From contig NCGO01000011.1 in the NCBI GenBank assembly GCA_002256985.1, positions 89,397-153,396 of the forward strand: a stretch of 64,000 nt of DNA, given 5' to 3'. Every line of letters starts with the position of its first letter. Position 1 is the stretch's first letter. This document shows positions 53,539 through 62,961 of this stretch, piece by piece. The DNA is from Novosphingobium sp. 28-62-57. GTDB lineage: Bacteria; Pseudomonadota; Alphaproteobacteria; Sphingomonadales; Sphingomonadaceae. Under the pieces are notes generated by a model. That model did not search any database. It worked only from the letters and a program-made list of their open reading frames with translations, and was not told the origin of the DNA. The position numbers and the translations under genes were made by a program.

Positions 53539-54363
53539 TCACGACCAGATCGGCAGGTTAAGCCACCAGGTCCACCATTCGGGCCAGCCTTTGGTCCACA
53601 ACGGCCCGCTGATCACGATGCACACCGCGCTCCAGAACCCGGCATTCAGGGCCAGCAGCAAGCCTACACGGTGAATACCGAGCGTGCCGACCGAATAACC
53701 GATGAAATCGCGGAAGAAGGTGTCTTCGTATTCCGGTGACTTCACTTCGCCGCCAACCGGTGGGTTCACCGCCGACAGGACCAGTGCGCCGTGCAGGGCA
53801 AGCGCAAGAGCTGTTGTGAAGAAGAAGGAAACTGCAAGCATGTGAGCCGGATTGTAGTGGAAATGCAGGTACTGGTATCCCGTATTGGAAACCCAATCGA
53901 GGTGACTGAATATCCCGTATGGGAAGCCAAAGTGCCACCCGCCCAGAAGGACGGGGCGGATCACCACCAGCGTGAAATAGGCAAAGATCGCCATGCCAAA
54001 GGCTGCAGGTACGTGGTACCCCATGCCCAGCTTGCGGCAAATCTCTACTTCACGCAGCGCCCAGCCCGTAAAGGACACGAGCGCGCAGACCGTGATCACC
54101 TGCCAGAACCCGCCTTGGGCCAATGGTGCAAGACCAAGCCCATACTTCAGGTCTGGCGGTTCGATCGAAATCAGCCAGGGATTCCACGTCGGCCCTTGCG
54201 AGGCTGCGTAGAAGATGAGGGCGGTGCCAAGTGACGCGAAAATCGCTGTCACAACACCAAAGAAACCGACGTAGAACGGACCCACCCAGAAATCGAACAG
54301 GTCGCCGCCGATCAACGTGCCACCGCGAACGCGGTATTTTCGTTCGAAACTAAGGAGTGCCAT
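53539..54363 (-). CDS. pufL: Photosynthetic reaction centre L subunit
   Basis: 274 residues from the ATG at 54363 ([20 protein letters not shown], the universal PufL start). Five membrane helices; special-pair His in [13 protein letters not shown], and [23 protein letters not shown] near the quinone/iron site. The frame above 54363 is spurious. Confidence 0.98.
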   Translation of the reverse strand: MALLSFERKYRVRGGTLIGGDLFDFWVGPFYVGFFGVVTAIFASLGTALIFYAASQGPTWNPWLISIEPPDLKYGLGLAPLAQGGFWQVITVCALVSFTGWALREVEICRKLGMGYHVPAAFGMAIFAYFTLVVIRPVLLGGWHFGFPYGIFSHLDWVSNTGYQYLHFHYNPAHMLAVSFFFTTALALALHGALVLSAVNPPVGGEVKSPEYEDTFFRDFIGYSVGTLGIHRVGLLLALNAGFWSAVCIVISGPLWTKGWPEWWTWWLNLPIWS

Positions 54364-54425
54364 GATTCTACCCCTCCCCATCGCGGCGCGACGGGATAAA
54401 AAAGTTTAGTAAGCCAAGAAAACCG

Positions 54426-54453
54426 GAGGCGGCGACGGGAAAGCCGCCGCCTC
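54426..54453 (-). promoter_or_regulatory. Intercistronic stem-loop between pufA and pufL
   Basis: Perfect 9-bp GC stem GAGGCGGCG/CGCCGCCTC around a 10-nt loop, about 16 nt after the pufA stop and 62 nt before pufL. No U-tract directly follows, so it fits the known role of such hairpins in Rhodobacter: protecting the short pufBA mRNA from 3' decay so LH1 is made in excess over the reaction centre. Confidence 0.8.
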
Positions 54454-54468
54454 TCGCACAAGCAAGGT

Positions 54469-54654
54469 TCAGGGTGCCGCTGGCGCCGCTGCTGCTGCCT
54501 GTGCCATGCCCTGGGCCGAATTCGGACCGTCGAGCCAGTTGAAGGTGTCGGTGCTGAGAAGGATGAAGTGAATCACCAGCGCGAGCACGAACAGGAAACC
54601 GAAAAGTGCGACCAGCGCGCGGCGCGGATCGAAAATAAGCCAAACTCTCCACAT
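54469..54654 (-). CDS. pufA: Light-harvesting complex LH1 alpha subunit
   Basis: 61 residues. [29 protein letters not shown] is classic LH1-alpha; His29 with Ala25 (A-x3-H) binds bacteriochlorophyll, and [12 protein letters not shown] follows. The C-terminal 16 residues are Ala/Pro-rich (AAAAAPAAP end). The stop precedes a strong hairpin. Lies 65 nt after pufB. Confidence 0.96.
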   Translation of the reverse strand: MWRVWLIFDPRRALVALFGFLFVLALVIHFILLSTDTFNWLDGPNSAQGMAQAAAAAPAAP

Positions 54655-54719
54655 GGGACAGCTCCTTGTCTAATTGGAAGTAAACCCGCCTGAAGCAACA
54701 TTGCCGACGGGGTGGATTG

Positions 54720-54875
54720 TCAGAGCCAGGGCTTCCACATCCAAACCAGAACGTGAGCGACCACTGCGACGGCGGTAAAGCCGACGAAGCTGCTGACGAA
54801 CAGTTTGTGGAATTCCTTAGCTTCCTCGGGAGTGAGGTAAGTACTCAGCCCGAAGCGACCATCTTGATCACTCAT
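54720..54875 (-). CDS. pufB: Light-harvesting complex LH1 beta subunit
   Basis: 51 residues translated directly: [20 protein letters not shown], then [20 protein letters not shown] and [11 protein letters not shown]. The bacteriochlorophyll-binding His41 follows the A-x3-H pattern, and [14 protein letters not shown] is a LH1-beta hallmark. The ATG at 54875 is preferred to 54881 because GGAGA then stands 6 nt upstream. It heads pufBALMC; no pufQ precedes it. Confidence 0.95.
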   Translation of the reverse strand: MSDQDGRFGLSTYLTPEEAKEFHKLFVSSFVGFTAVAVVAHVLVWMWKPWL

Positions 54876-54910
54876 AGCCATTCTCCAATCGTAGTTGGTG
54901 TGCGAGAGGC

Positions 54911-54932
54911 GGATATACCTCTTTCGGTATCC
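54911..54932 (-). promoter_or_regulatory. Hairpin in the pufB leader
   Basis: In the 166-nt gap between bchZ and pufB, GGATACC and GGTATATCC can pair around GAAAGA with a two-base bulge, ending 36 nt upstream of the pufB ATG. No PpsR box was seen in this gap. It may affect pufB translation or mRNA 5' stability. Confidence 0.45.
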
Positions 54933-55041
54933 ACACAGGTTGCCCTGCTAGGATGGGTGTGGCGCGGCACTGCAAAAGCGGCTGCCGGGCGATCTGTTGA
55001 AGCGCAGGAGTTGTCTGCGCCGGAAAGGAAGAGGAGGCGGG

Positions 55042-56487
55042 TCATCCGACTTGGGCCTCCAGAAGGGCATCGGCCAACCGGTCGGCCGAAACACGGGTTT
55101 CACCAGCGCGGCGGGCGGCACGCTCGGCCGCATCGCGCAGCCGCTTGGCAGCGGAAATCCGCACCAGAACGGGCTGGGCTTCGACCACTGCATCGAGCTT
55201 GGCCTTGGCGTCGGTGTCCCATACCAGCTCGCGATGATCACGCGTTGGCGTCGCTTCCACGGCATCAAGCTGCGTGGAGAGCGGGATGATGTTGAACAGC
55301 GCATCGAACAGCGCGTTGCACACTTCCTGCACCAGATACGTGGCACCGGAGTAGCCCATGAAAGGCGTGCCGATATGCCGCCGGATCGCAGCGCCCGGGA
55401 AGCTTGCCGGGATATAGATCGACCGACCACCCCGTTCGGCGCTGTACATCCGCTCGTTGTAACTGCCGAACAGCACCAGCGGCGGGTTGGCATGAATGGC
55501 CGCGCGCACATCCTCGTTCTTTGGCTTGATCCCGGCACTGCGCGAAAATGCAAAGGCGCAGGGCAGGCCCATATCGTCTTCAAGGAAGTGGCGAATGCCG
55601 CGCGCGTAAGTTTCGTTCGCCACGATGCCAAAGCTGGCCGTGGCGAAGAAATCCTGCGTCACCGAACGCCACAGATCCCACAGCGGCTTGATCGTTGTGT
55701 GCTTTTCGCGCGCGATGAATGGTTCGGGGTCAAGGCCCAGTTCCGCACCCAGCGCACGCAGGAACCGCGTGGTGCTGTCCAGCCCGATGGGGGCCTGGAA
55801 GAAGGGGCGCTCCATCAGTTCGCACAGATTGCGGCCAAATTCGCGATACATGCACACGTTGGCTTGTGCATCGGCGAGCTTGCGCACATCGGCCAGATGG
55901 CTGCCCAGCGGGAATGCCATGTTCACTTCGGCGCCAATGCCTTCGATCAGGCGGCGGATTTCGTGAACGTCGCTCGCCATGTTGAACATGCCGTAGGCGG
56001 GGCCAAGGATATTGACCTTGGGCTTTTGGCCTTCTTTCACTGGTTTGACTGGCGGAACGGCTTTCGGGCCGAATTCCGACCAGAGCCAGCTCATCGCGCG
56101 ATCCGCCGATTGCCACTGATCTTCATCGATCGTGCGCGGCAGGAAGCGTTTGATGTTGGTGCCCATCGGCGTCACGCCGCCGCCGATCATCTCGGAAATT
56201 GAACCGGTAACGACCACGGCGGGAAGTTCGGGGTCGAGCGTCTTCCACGCCCGCTTCATCGCCGCTTCGGTGCCGATCTTGCCCAGTTCTTCCTCACCGA
56301 GCCCGGTGACGACAATCGGCAATTCGTGCGGCGGAAGGCCGTCGGTGTAGTGTAGGACCGAAGTTACCGGCAGGTTTTCGCAACCGACCGGGCCATCAAT
56401 GATGACTTGCAGGCCCTTGATAGCCGTGAACACATAGACTGCGCCCCAGTAGCCACCAGCCCTGTCGTGATCGAGAACCAAGGTCAT
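55042..56487 (-). CDS. bchZ: Chlorophyllide a reductase subunit Z
   Basis: 481 residues from the ATG at 56487 ([20 protein letters not shown]). Nitrogenase-like subunit with [19 protein letters not shown] and [13 protein letters not shown]. With BchX and BchY it reduces ring B of chlorophyllide a to make the bacteriochlorin. The upstream frame to 56757 is spurious. Starts 64 nt after bchY and ends 166 nt before pufB. Confidence 0.96.
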   Translation of the reverse strand: MTLVLDHDRAGGYWGAVYVFTAIKGLQVIIDGPVGCENLPVTSVLHYTDGLPPHELPIVVTGLGEEELGKIGTEAAMKRAWKTLDPELPAVVVTGSISEMIGGGVTPMGTNIKRFLPRTIDEDQWQSADRAMSWLWSEFGPKAVPPVKPVKEGQKPKVNILGPAYGMFNMASDVHEIRRLIEGIGAEVNMAFPLGSHLADVRKLADAQANVCMYREFGRNLCELMERPFFQAPIGLDSTTRFLRALGAELGLDPEPFIAREKHTTIKPLWDLWRSVTQDFFATASFGIVANETYARGIRHFLEDDMGLPCAFAFSRSAGIKPKNEDVRAAIHANPPLVLFGSYNERMYSAERGGRSIYIPASFPGAAIRRHIGTPFMGYSGATYLVQEVCNALFDALFNIIPLSTQLDAVEATPTRDHRELVWDTDAKAKLDAVVEAQPVLVRISAAKRLRDAAERAARRAGETRVSADRLADALLEAQVG

Positions 56488-56551
56488 GCCTTGCCTCCTG
56501 CACAATGGGCGATCACGACAAACTGTCGAGCGCCATGGTCGAGGACAAGCG

Positions 56552-58093
56552 TCATGATCCCACCGCCTCGGCGGCCTTGCGGGCTGCCTCGTTAAGCGCT
56601 GCGTACTTCTTCTTGAACTGCGGGCGATCCTGCGGGGTGTCGGTCCAGATGCCGGCGTTCGGCCCAGTGCCCACGTCCTCGAAGAATGCGGACATCTTGT
56701 CGAAGCGGGCCTTGTTGGCCATTGCCGCATTGACGACTTGCGCCAGACTGCCCGCACCTGCCACGCCCATCAGCGGACGGGCAGAGATCAGGTTGGTGAA
56801 GTAGAGCGCCGGAATGGCCTTCTGCTTGGCATGCTGCACGACCGGGGTTGTGCCGATGGCCAGATCAGGCTGGAATTCCTCAACCGCAGCAATGTCTTGC
56901 TCAAGACTGGCGCGGAAATTAACGCGCACGCCGCGTGCTTCCAACCATTCCCGATCAGGATCAGACCAGACGGTGCGCGGGCAGGCAGAACCGACATAAG
57001 GCACATCTGCGCCGCTTTCGATCAACAGCCGTGCGACCAGCAGTTCGGACCCTTCATAGCCCGAAACCGTGATGCGGCCCTTGATCGGATTGGCGGCAAG
57101 TGCAGCCTTGATCGCAGGCAGGAACTTGTCCTTGGCCGCATCAATCTTTGCCGGATCGACATTGCAGGCCGCGCCAATGGCATCAAGCCAGGCCGCTGTG
57201 CCATCGATACCGACCGGAGCCGAACCGACAACCTTGCGCCCGGCATGTTCGAATTCGCGCACACTTGCCGTGTAGAAGGGGTGAATCGCTGCGACGACCG
57301 CGCAATCGAGTGCAGCATAAAGCTCACGCCATTCGCGTGTCGGCACAACCGGGCCAGCGGCCAGGCCAAGCGGCTCCAGCATCATGCCGATGCCCACTGG
57401 GTCCGCCGGGAACATTTCGCCCAACAGCGTCACGGTCGGTTTGTCAGGCCTGACAGCAGGCGCTGCAACCGGGCCTTGCGCCACTTCTTCGCGGGCATAG
57501 GCGAGCATTGCGCCTGCCAGAACGTCCTTGGCTTCGGCATGGGTCGGAATGCCAAAGCCCGGCACATCGATGCCGATGATGCGCACGCCGTTGATCTGCT
57601 TTTTCAGCAGTCGCAGCGGCACACCGCTGGCGGTCGGCACGCACAAGTTGGTAACCACGATGGCGTCATAGTTTGCCGGATCGGCAAGGTCTTCGACGGC
57701 CTCCTTGATGTCCTCGAACAGTTTGCCGGTAACCAATGTTTCCGAACTGAACGGCACGTAGCCCACCGTGCGGCGCGCGCCATAGAAGTGCGACGTGAAG
57801 GTCAGGCCATAAACGCAGCAGGCCGAGCCCGAGAGCACCGTGGCCGTGCGCCGCATGCGCAGGCCAACCCGGAGCGAGCCGAAAGCAGGGCACATGCTCT
57901 GCGGCTGATCGTGCGGGCCAACCGGATAGTCGGCGGCATAACGATCGAGCAGCTCGGAGCCTTGCGCCTTGTTCGTCGCTTCGCGCAGAACATCGGCACC
58001 AGCATGGCAGCCGCCGCCTTCGACCGGCGGATCTAGGGCGATCCTGTCGGGCTCACGCGCAAATTCAACGATGTCCGGGGCAAGATCGCTCAT
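56552..58093 (-). CDS. bchY: Chlorophyllide a reductase subunit Y
   Basis: 513 residues. Cluster cysteines in [46 protein letters not shown] and [18 protein letters not shown]. Partner of BchZ. The C-terminal end is rich in Ala/Lys. Starts 18 nt after bchX. Confidence 0.96.
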   Translation of the reverse strand: MSDLAPDIVEFAREPDRIALDPPVEGGGCHAGADVLREATNKAQGSELLDRYAADYPVGPHDQPQSMCPAFGSLRVGLRMRRTATVLSGSACCVYGLTFTSHFYGARRTVGYVPFSSETLVTGKLFEDIKEAVEDLADPANYDAIVVTNLCVPTASGVPLRLLKKQINGVRIIGIDVPGFGIPTHAEAKDVLAGAMLAYAREEVAQGPVAAPAVRPDKPTVTLLGEMFPADPVGIGMMLEPLGLAAGPVVPTREWRELYAALDCAVVAAIHPFYTASVREFEHAGRKVVGSAPVGIDGTAAWLDAIGAACNVDPAKIDAAKDKFLPAIKAALAANPIKGRITVSGYEGSELLVARLLIESGADVPYVGSACPRTVWSDPDREWLEARGVRVNFRASLEQDIAAVEEFQPDLAIGTTPVVQHAKQKAIPALYFTNLISARPLMGVAGAGSLAQVVNAAMANKARFDKMSAFFEDVGTGPNAGIWTDTPQDRPQFKKKYAALNEAARKAAEAVGS

Positions 58094-58111
58094 GCGGCGT
58101 GCCTCCTGATG

Positions 58112-59113
58112 TCAGACTTCGTCATAAACAACCTCCAGCGAAGGCCGTGTTTCAAAAGATCCGCCGCGCATGTCAGCCTGTGTCGCCGGGATGAGTTTTA
58201 CGTCACCTCCGGTGTCTTCGGGGGAGAAGAGGCCAAGCAGTCCATCCTGGTCGAGGGGCTTGGGCTGCCGCGGCGGGGCCGAGGCGACATTGGAGGCCAG
58301 CTCTTCGAAAAGGCTGCTCCACTGTCCACCGGGCTTTCCGATAATCTGGTAATTGGCCGACTTGCGGCGAATATCATCGTCCGCAGGGATCGCGCAAAGC
58401 ACAGGGATGTCGACCGCGTTGGCAAAGGCTTGCGCCTCGCCAGAGCCATCATCCTTGTTGATGATCATGCCGGCCACGCCGACATTGCCACCCATCTTGC
58501 GGAAGTATTCCACCGCCTTGCAGACGTTGTTGGCCACATAGAGCGATTGCAGGTCGTTCGATCCGACAACGATCACCTTCTGGCACATGTCGCGCGCAAT
58601 CGGCAGGCCGAAGCCGCCGCACACCACATCGCCCAGGAAATCGAGCAGGACGTAATCGAAGCCCCAATCATGGAAGCCCAGTTTTTCGAGCAGTTCGAAA
58701 CCGTGGATGATCCCGCGCCCGCCGCAACCACGGCCCACTTCAGGTCCGCCCAGTTCCATGGCGAACACGCCATCGCGCTGGAAGCACACGTCTTCGATCC
58801 GCACTTCTTCACCCGCCAGCTTCTTGGCCGATGAGGTTTCGATGATCGTCGGGGTGGCCTTGCCGGAAAACAGCAGGCTGGTGGTGTCAGACTTGGGATC
58901 ACAGCCGATCAGCAGCACCCGCTTGCCCTGCTGGGCCATCATGTAGCTGAGATTGGCCAGCGCAAAGCTCTTGCCCGAACCGCCCTTGCCGTAGATCGCG
59001 ATGATCTGCGTTTCCTTGGCGACCTCACCGGTGTGCGGCGCATCGGGTTCGATCGAGGCTTCATCACGAAGAGCCTGATCCAATTGCGCAAGTTCGTGTT
59101 CCAGCATGGTCAT
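58112..59113 (-). CDS. bchX: Chlorophyllide a reductase iron protein X
   Basis: 333 residues, NifH-like. P-loop YGKGGSGKSFALANL; cluster cysteines in EVGRGCGGRGI and [11 protein letters not shown]. Electron donor to BchYZ. The ATG at 59113 overlaps the bchC stop (ATGA); an ATG at 59119 would add two residues. Confidence 0.96.
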   Translation of the reverse strand: MTMLEHELAQLDQALRDEASIEPDAPHTGEVAKETQIIAIYGKGGSGKSFALANLSYMMAQQGKRVLLIGCDPKSDTTSLLFSGKATPTIIETSSAKKLAGEEVRIEDVCFQRDGVFAMELGGPEVGRGCGGRGIIHGFELLEKLGFHDWGFDYVLLDFLGDVVCGGFGLPIARDMCQKVIVVGSNDLQSLYVANNVCKAVEYFRKMGGNVGVAGMIINKDDGSGEAQAFANAVDIPVLCAIPADDDIRRKSANYQIIGKPGGQWSSLFEELASNVASAPPRQPKPLDQDGLLGLFSPEDTGGDVKLIPATQADMRGGSFETRPSLEVVYDEV

Positions 59114-60075
59114 GCGCATTCGCTCCAGTCGAGGACCATCTTCAGACAGTCAGCATCGAGAAAGGCTTCGGGGTAGGCCTCGGGCGCATCGGCGGCAGAG
59201 CGCTGATGCGTGACAAGGCCGGAAAGATCGAGCGCGCCGCTTTCGGTCAGCGCGCGGGTTGTGGCCAGATCATCGGGCCCCCATTCTGCCGCCACGCGAA
59301 AGCGCGCTTCTGCGCGGAATGCGGGGGCAAAGGCAAAGCTGGGCCGGTTGGCATAAAAGCCTGCCAGCACGATTTCACCGCGGTGGCGCAGGCGTGGCAC
59401 CAGCATGTCGAGGCAATCGGCATCGCCGCTGGCGTCATAAATGTTGCCGTAATCGCGGCGGTCATCGTCCTTGGGGGCGATAACATCGTACCCTTGCGCG
59501 CCGGTGCGGCGGGCGGGCTTCATTTCCCACACGACTGGTGGCGGTGCGCCAGCGGCAATCGTCATGCGGGCCAGCAGGCGGCCCAGCGTGCCATGGCCCA
59601 CGATCAGATCGGGCGGATCGCCGCCGTTCATCGCGTGGAGCGCGGTTGCGGCAAGCGCAAAGAGCACGCTGTCCCGGCCCAGCGATTCGTTGACTGTATG
59701 GGCCCGCGCCGATGGCACGATCACGCGCTGAGCGGTTCCGCCAAACAGGCCACGGGCATCGCGGTAGCAGGTGGCGCCGGGAACAAAGACCCAGTCTCCG
59801 ATGCGCTCTTCAGCATCGGTCCCGGCATCAACCACGCGGCCCACGGATTCGTAGCCGGGTACCAATGGGTAACCCATGCCCGGGAAGTTGGGCATCTCGC
59901 CGCTCCACAGGAGCTTTTCGGTGCCGGCGCTTACGCCGCTCCATTGGATGTCGACCAGCACGTCAGAGGGGCCAAGCAAGCCTGCCTCGGCAGTCGGCGC
60001 GGCGCTACCGGTCAGGACCAGCCTGCGCAGTGCGATCCGCCTCGGTGCCTCCAGTATGACCGCCAGCGACTCCAT
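59110..60075 (-). CDS. bchC: 3-hydroxyethyl bacteriochlorophyllide a dehydrogenase
   Basis: 321 residues, medium-chain dehydrogenase-like (GroES-type front with VDIQWSGVSAGTEKLLWSGEMPNFPGMGYPLVPGYESVG). Oxidises the C3 hydroxyethyl group to acetyl. A PpsR box lies about 95 to 110 nt upstream, in the gap after crtF. First gene of bchCXYZ-pufBALMC. Confidence 0.95.
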   Translation of the reverse strand: MESLAVILEAPRRIALRRLVLTGSAAPTAEAGLLGPSDVLVDIQWSGVSAGTEKLLWSGEMPNFPGMGYPLVPGYESVGRVVDAGTDAEERIGDWVFVPGATCYRDARGLFGGTAQRVIVPSARAHTVNESLGRDSVLFALAATALHAMNGGDPPDLIVGHGTLGRLLARMTIAAGAPPPVVWEMKPARRTGAQGYDVIAPKDDDRRDYGNIYDASGDADCLDMLVPRLRHRGEIVLAGFYANRPSFAFAPAFRAEARFRVAAEWGPDDLATTRALTESGALDLSGLVTHQRSAADAPEAYPEAFLDADCLKMVLDWSECA

Positions 60076-60168
60076 GCCGGTCTTCCCCTCTTAATGGCCG
60101 TCTGGCCCTGTCGCAGGATCCGGATGGGACCTGTTCGACGATGTTCACCATACCCTTGTCTGCGAAAG

Positions 60169-60186
60169 TGTCAAACAGATTGGACG
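60169..60186. promoter_or_regulatory. PpsR box upstream of bchC
   Basis: TGTCAAACAGATTGGACG: TGT-N12-ACG, inner arms CAA/TGG only partly symmetric. It lies between the crtF stop (60197) and the bchC start (60075), so it likely controls bchCXYZ and, by readthrough, puf. Confidence 0.75.
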
Positions 60187-60196
60187 CTTTTTACCG

Positions 60197-61324
60197 TCAA
60201 TAAGAACAGACAGTCAGACTCGTGATCACCGGCATGGCCGTGGGCCTGCGCGAAAACGTCGTGAAACCCGCCTTTGCTGCCATCGCTTGATACTCTTGGG
60301 GCGTGCGCGGGCGTCCGGCGTTCATCGCCCAGAGATAAAAGCCAAAATAGGCATCGCCCATGGCCTCTGCGCCGCGGACTCCAGCCATGGGTTCGGCGAT
60401 AACCAGCTTGCCGCCTGGTGGCAGCGCGGCTCGTGCCGCCCTGAGAATGGCGAGCGCCCGATCGTCGTCATGATCGTGCAAAATGCGCACCAGGGTGATG
60501 CAGTCATAGCCTTCGGGCAGGCGAGTCGCGAAGAAATCGCCGGGATGGCGCGCGATTGACGGCGAGAGATTCGCAGCGCCCGCCAGAACGGGCGGAAGAT
60601 CGAACACGCCAAGCTCAAGATCAGGGCATGCCTGTGCTACAGCGCTGACAAACGCACCGTGTCCTCCGCCCATGTCGAGCAGGCGGCGGTGGCGGGAAAA
60701 GGGGTAGGTGGCCAAGGCTTCGCGCGCGACCATGGCTTGCGATGCGGCCATGAGCTGCGAATATTCCGACGCCGTTTTATCATCAGAATCAGTACTATAG
60801 TGCCAGAACTGCGACAGCGCAGTGGGCTGTTTGCGGTCCTTGCGGAGCAGCGCCAGCGGATCGGCCAGATCGGCATAAAGCAGCGGATGGTGGCGCACCA
60901 TGGCTAGCGCGCCGGGGTTTGAGAGCAGTGCTGCGCCTTGTTGGCCCAGCATCCAGCAGCCCGGCGCGACCTCCTCGGCAAGGTCCAGCGCGGCCGCAGC
61001 CCGCACGAGTCGCGTGGCAGCATCGAGGCTCAGATCCGCGATCCGGGCCAGCTCATCGGCCCGCATCGGCCCTTTTTCCAACCGTTCGAGCAACCCGCTC
61101 TGAACAGCACCGAGCAGCACCTGAGAGTAACAGAACCCGGCTACCAGATCGAATGCACGGCTCGCACGGCTGCGTGAAACACTTGCAAAAACAGGCAGTC
61201 GCGCGGCCCAGTACTGAAACTTCAAGCTGCCCAAAATACGGTTGCGCAGCATGATCCAACGCCTCCGCCATGCAGGAGGAGTGGGCGCGGATCGCGCATC
61301 GCTTGGGGGGGAAATATCCGGCAT
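60197..61324 (-). CDS. crtF: Demethylspheroidene/hydroxyneurosporene O-methyltransferase
   Basis: 375 residues. O-methyltransferase with SAM motif RLLDMGGGHGAFVSAVAQA and a dimerisation domain in the N-terminal half (YSQVLLGAVQSGLLERLEKGPMRADEL). Methylates the tertiary hydroxyl of acyclic carotenoids. The ATG at 61324 includes the conserved WRRRWIMLRNRILGS; it lacks an RBS and abuts a PpsR box. The ATG at 61252, with GGAGG upstream, would give 351 residues. Confidence 0.88.
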   Translation of the reverse strand: MPDISPPSDARSAPTPPAWRRRWIMLRNRILGSLKFQYWAARLPVFASVSRSRASRAFDLVAGFCYSQVLLGAVQSGLLERLEKGPMRADELARIADLSLDAATRLVRAAAALDLAEEVAPGCWMLGQQGAALLSNPGALAMVRHHPLLYADLADPLALLRKDRKQPTALSQFWHYSTDSDDKTASEYSQLMAASQAMVAREALATYPFSRHRRLLDMGGGHGAFVSAVAQACPDLELGVFDLPPVLAGAANLSPSIARHPGDFFATRLPEGYDCITLVRILHDHDDDRALAILRAARAALPPGGKLVIAEPMAGVRGAEAMGDAYFGFYLWAMNAGRPRTPQEYQAMAAKAGFTTFSRRPTAMPVITSLTVCSY

Positions 61325-61325
61325 A

Positions 61326-61343
61326 TGTCCAAAAGATTGGACA
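61326..61343. promoter_or_regulatory. PpsR box between crtF and crtD
   Basis: TGTCCAAAAGATTGGACA is a perfect TGT-N12-ACA palindrome with six-base arms TGTCCA/TGGACA. It lies one base from the crtF ATG at 61324 and 58 nt upstream of crtD, so it can repress both directions. A further TGTAAACGTCAATTG at 61351 resembles a half-site. Confidence 0.85.
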
Positions 61344-61401
61344 TTTGAACTGTAAACGTCAATTGTATTCCCTTGGAGGCATCCCCTCCGGGAGAAGAGC
61401 C

Positions 61402-62961
61402 TTGGCATCGCGCGTGGCGATCATCGGCGCAGGAATTGGCGGACTGGCATCAGCGGCGCTGCTGGCAGCGCGCGGTTGTGATGTGACCGTCATTGAAAAA
61501 GCCCCACAACCCGGCGGCAAAGCGCGGCAACTCATTGTCGATGGCGCATCGGTGGATGCCGGGCCGACCGTCTTCACCTTGCGCGATGTGTTCGAATCGA
61601 TCTTTGCCGAATGCGGCGCAGATTTGTCGGAATACGTGACCGTGCGCCGCGCCAGTGTCATTGCCCGGCACGCCTGGGATGCCGACCGCCAGCTTGATCT
61701 TCACGCCGATCCTGCGCGCAGCGAAGAGGCTATTGGGGATTTTGCCGGGGCTGAGGCAGCGGCGGGTTTCCGCAAGTTTCGCGCAGAGGCTGCGCGCATC
61801 CACGGCATTCTGGACCAACCCATGATGCGCGGGTCCAAAGTATCGTGGCCACTGCCGCTGATGTGGCGCATCGGCCTGTGGCGCATGGGCGATCTGCTGG
61901 CGATCCGCCCATATGAATCGATGTGGAAAGTGCTGGGGGAGCACTTCGCCGATCAGCGCCTGCGCCAGTTGTTTGCCCGCTATTCCACTTACTGCGGATC
62001 ATCGCCGTTCGAAACGCCCGCCACGCTGATGCTGGTTGCGCATGTTGAAGCGCAGGGCGTGTGGCTGATCGACGGCGGCATGAGCGCGCTGGCTGGCGCC
62101 TTGATGCGGCTCGCGCAGATGCACGGGGCCAAGTTCCGGTTCGGCACTGGCGCGGCTTTGATCGAGGCTGCGCAAGGCCGGGCTTCGGGCGTGATCTTGA
62201 GTACGGGGGAGCGGATTGGGGCCGACGCCGTCATCGCCAATGCCGATCCCGAGGCTTTGGCGGCAGGCCGTTTCGGCCCGCTGGCGGCGATGGCCGTAAG
62301 CAGCCATGGGCCGCGCAAACGGTCGTTATCGGCGATGGTCTGGCTGGCTCACACGCGCACCACCGGTTTTCCGTTACAGCGTCACAACGTGCTGTTCTCG
62401 GGCGATTATCCGCGTGAATTTGCCAATATTGCTGGCGGTGCGCCGCCCGCCGATCCCAGCGTCTACGTCTGCGCGCAGGATCGCGAAGGCGGTGCCGATG
62501 TCCTGCCCGGACAGCGCGAGCGGCTGCAGATCATCGTCAATGCGCCAGCCAATGGCGACATTCATAGCTATTCTGATGAGGAGAAGGCGCAATGCACTCT
62601 GGCCATGAGGCGCAGCCTGCAACGCTGTGGACTGGAACTGGAACAGGACTTCCCGCACACACTGTTGACGCCGAACGCCTTCGAGAGCTTTTTGCCAGCG
62701 ACGGGCGGGGCGATCTATGGTCGGGCCTCGCACGGTTGGGCGGCGTCCTTCCTCCGGCAGGGAACCCGGACACGGATCCCTGGGCTTTATTGCGCGGGTG
62801 GAAGTACCCATCCGGGGGCCGGGGTCCCGATGGCCGCCTTGTCTGGGCGGCTGGCGACGCAGGCAGTGCTGCAAGACCTCGTTTCGATGCGCAAATCCCA
62901 CCCGGTGGCTACGGCTGGTGGTATGTCGATGCGATCAGCGACTGCGGACGCCACGGCCTGA
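61402..62961 (+). CDS. crtD: Methoxyneurosporene (hydroxyneurosporene) desaturase
   Basis: 519 residues. FAD-binding VAIIGAGIGGLASAALLAARG near the N terminus, VIEKAPQPGGKARQL, and the C-terminal GLYCAGGSTHPGAGVPMAALSGRLA of CrtI/CrtD amine oxidases. Introduces C3,4 double bonds in acyclic carotenoids. The TTG at 61402 with GGGAGA 6 nt upstream is preferred, since the ATG at 61270 would put the PpsR box inside the gene. Its last 170 nt overlap the crtC frame. Confidence 0.87.
   Translation: MASRVAIIGAGIGGLASAALLAARGCDVTVIEKAPQPGGKARQLIVDGASVDAGPTVFTLRDVFESIFAECGADLSEYVTVRRASVIARHAWDADRQLDLHADPARSEEAIGDFAGAEAAAGFRKFRAEAARIHGILDQPMMRGSKVSWPLPLMWRIGLWRMGDLLAIRPYESMWKVLGEHFADQRLRQLFARYSTYCGSSPFETPATLMLVAHVEAQGVWLIDGGMSALAGALMRLAQMHGAKFRFGTGAALIEAAQGRASGVILSTGERIGADAVIANADPEALAAGRFGPLAAMAVSSHGPRKRSLSAMVWLAHTRTTGFPLQRHNVLFSGDYPREFANIAGGAPPADPSVYVCAQDREGGADVLPGQRERLQIIVNAPANGDIHSYSDEEKAQCTLAMRRSLQRCGLELEQDFPHTLLTPNAFESFLPATGGAIYGRASHGWAASFLRQGTRTRIPGLYCAGGSTHPGAGVPMAALSGRLATQAVLQDLVSMRKSHPVATAGGMSMRSATADATA

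Noticed and set aside
54876-55041. pufQ upstream of pufB
   Set aside because: The gap is 166 nt and holds no frame resembling PufQ.
62592-62789. crtC starting at the ATG at 62592
   Set aside because: This would overlap crtD by 370 nt, and the added residues read as an out-of-frame shadow of crtD, not as CrtC.
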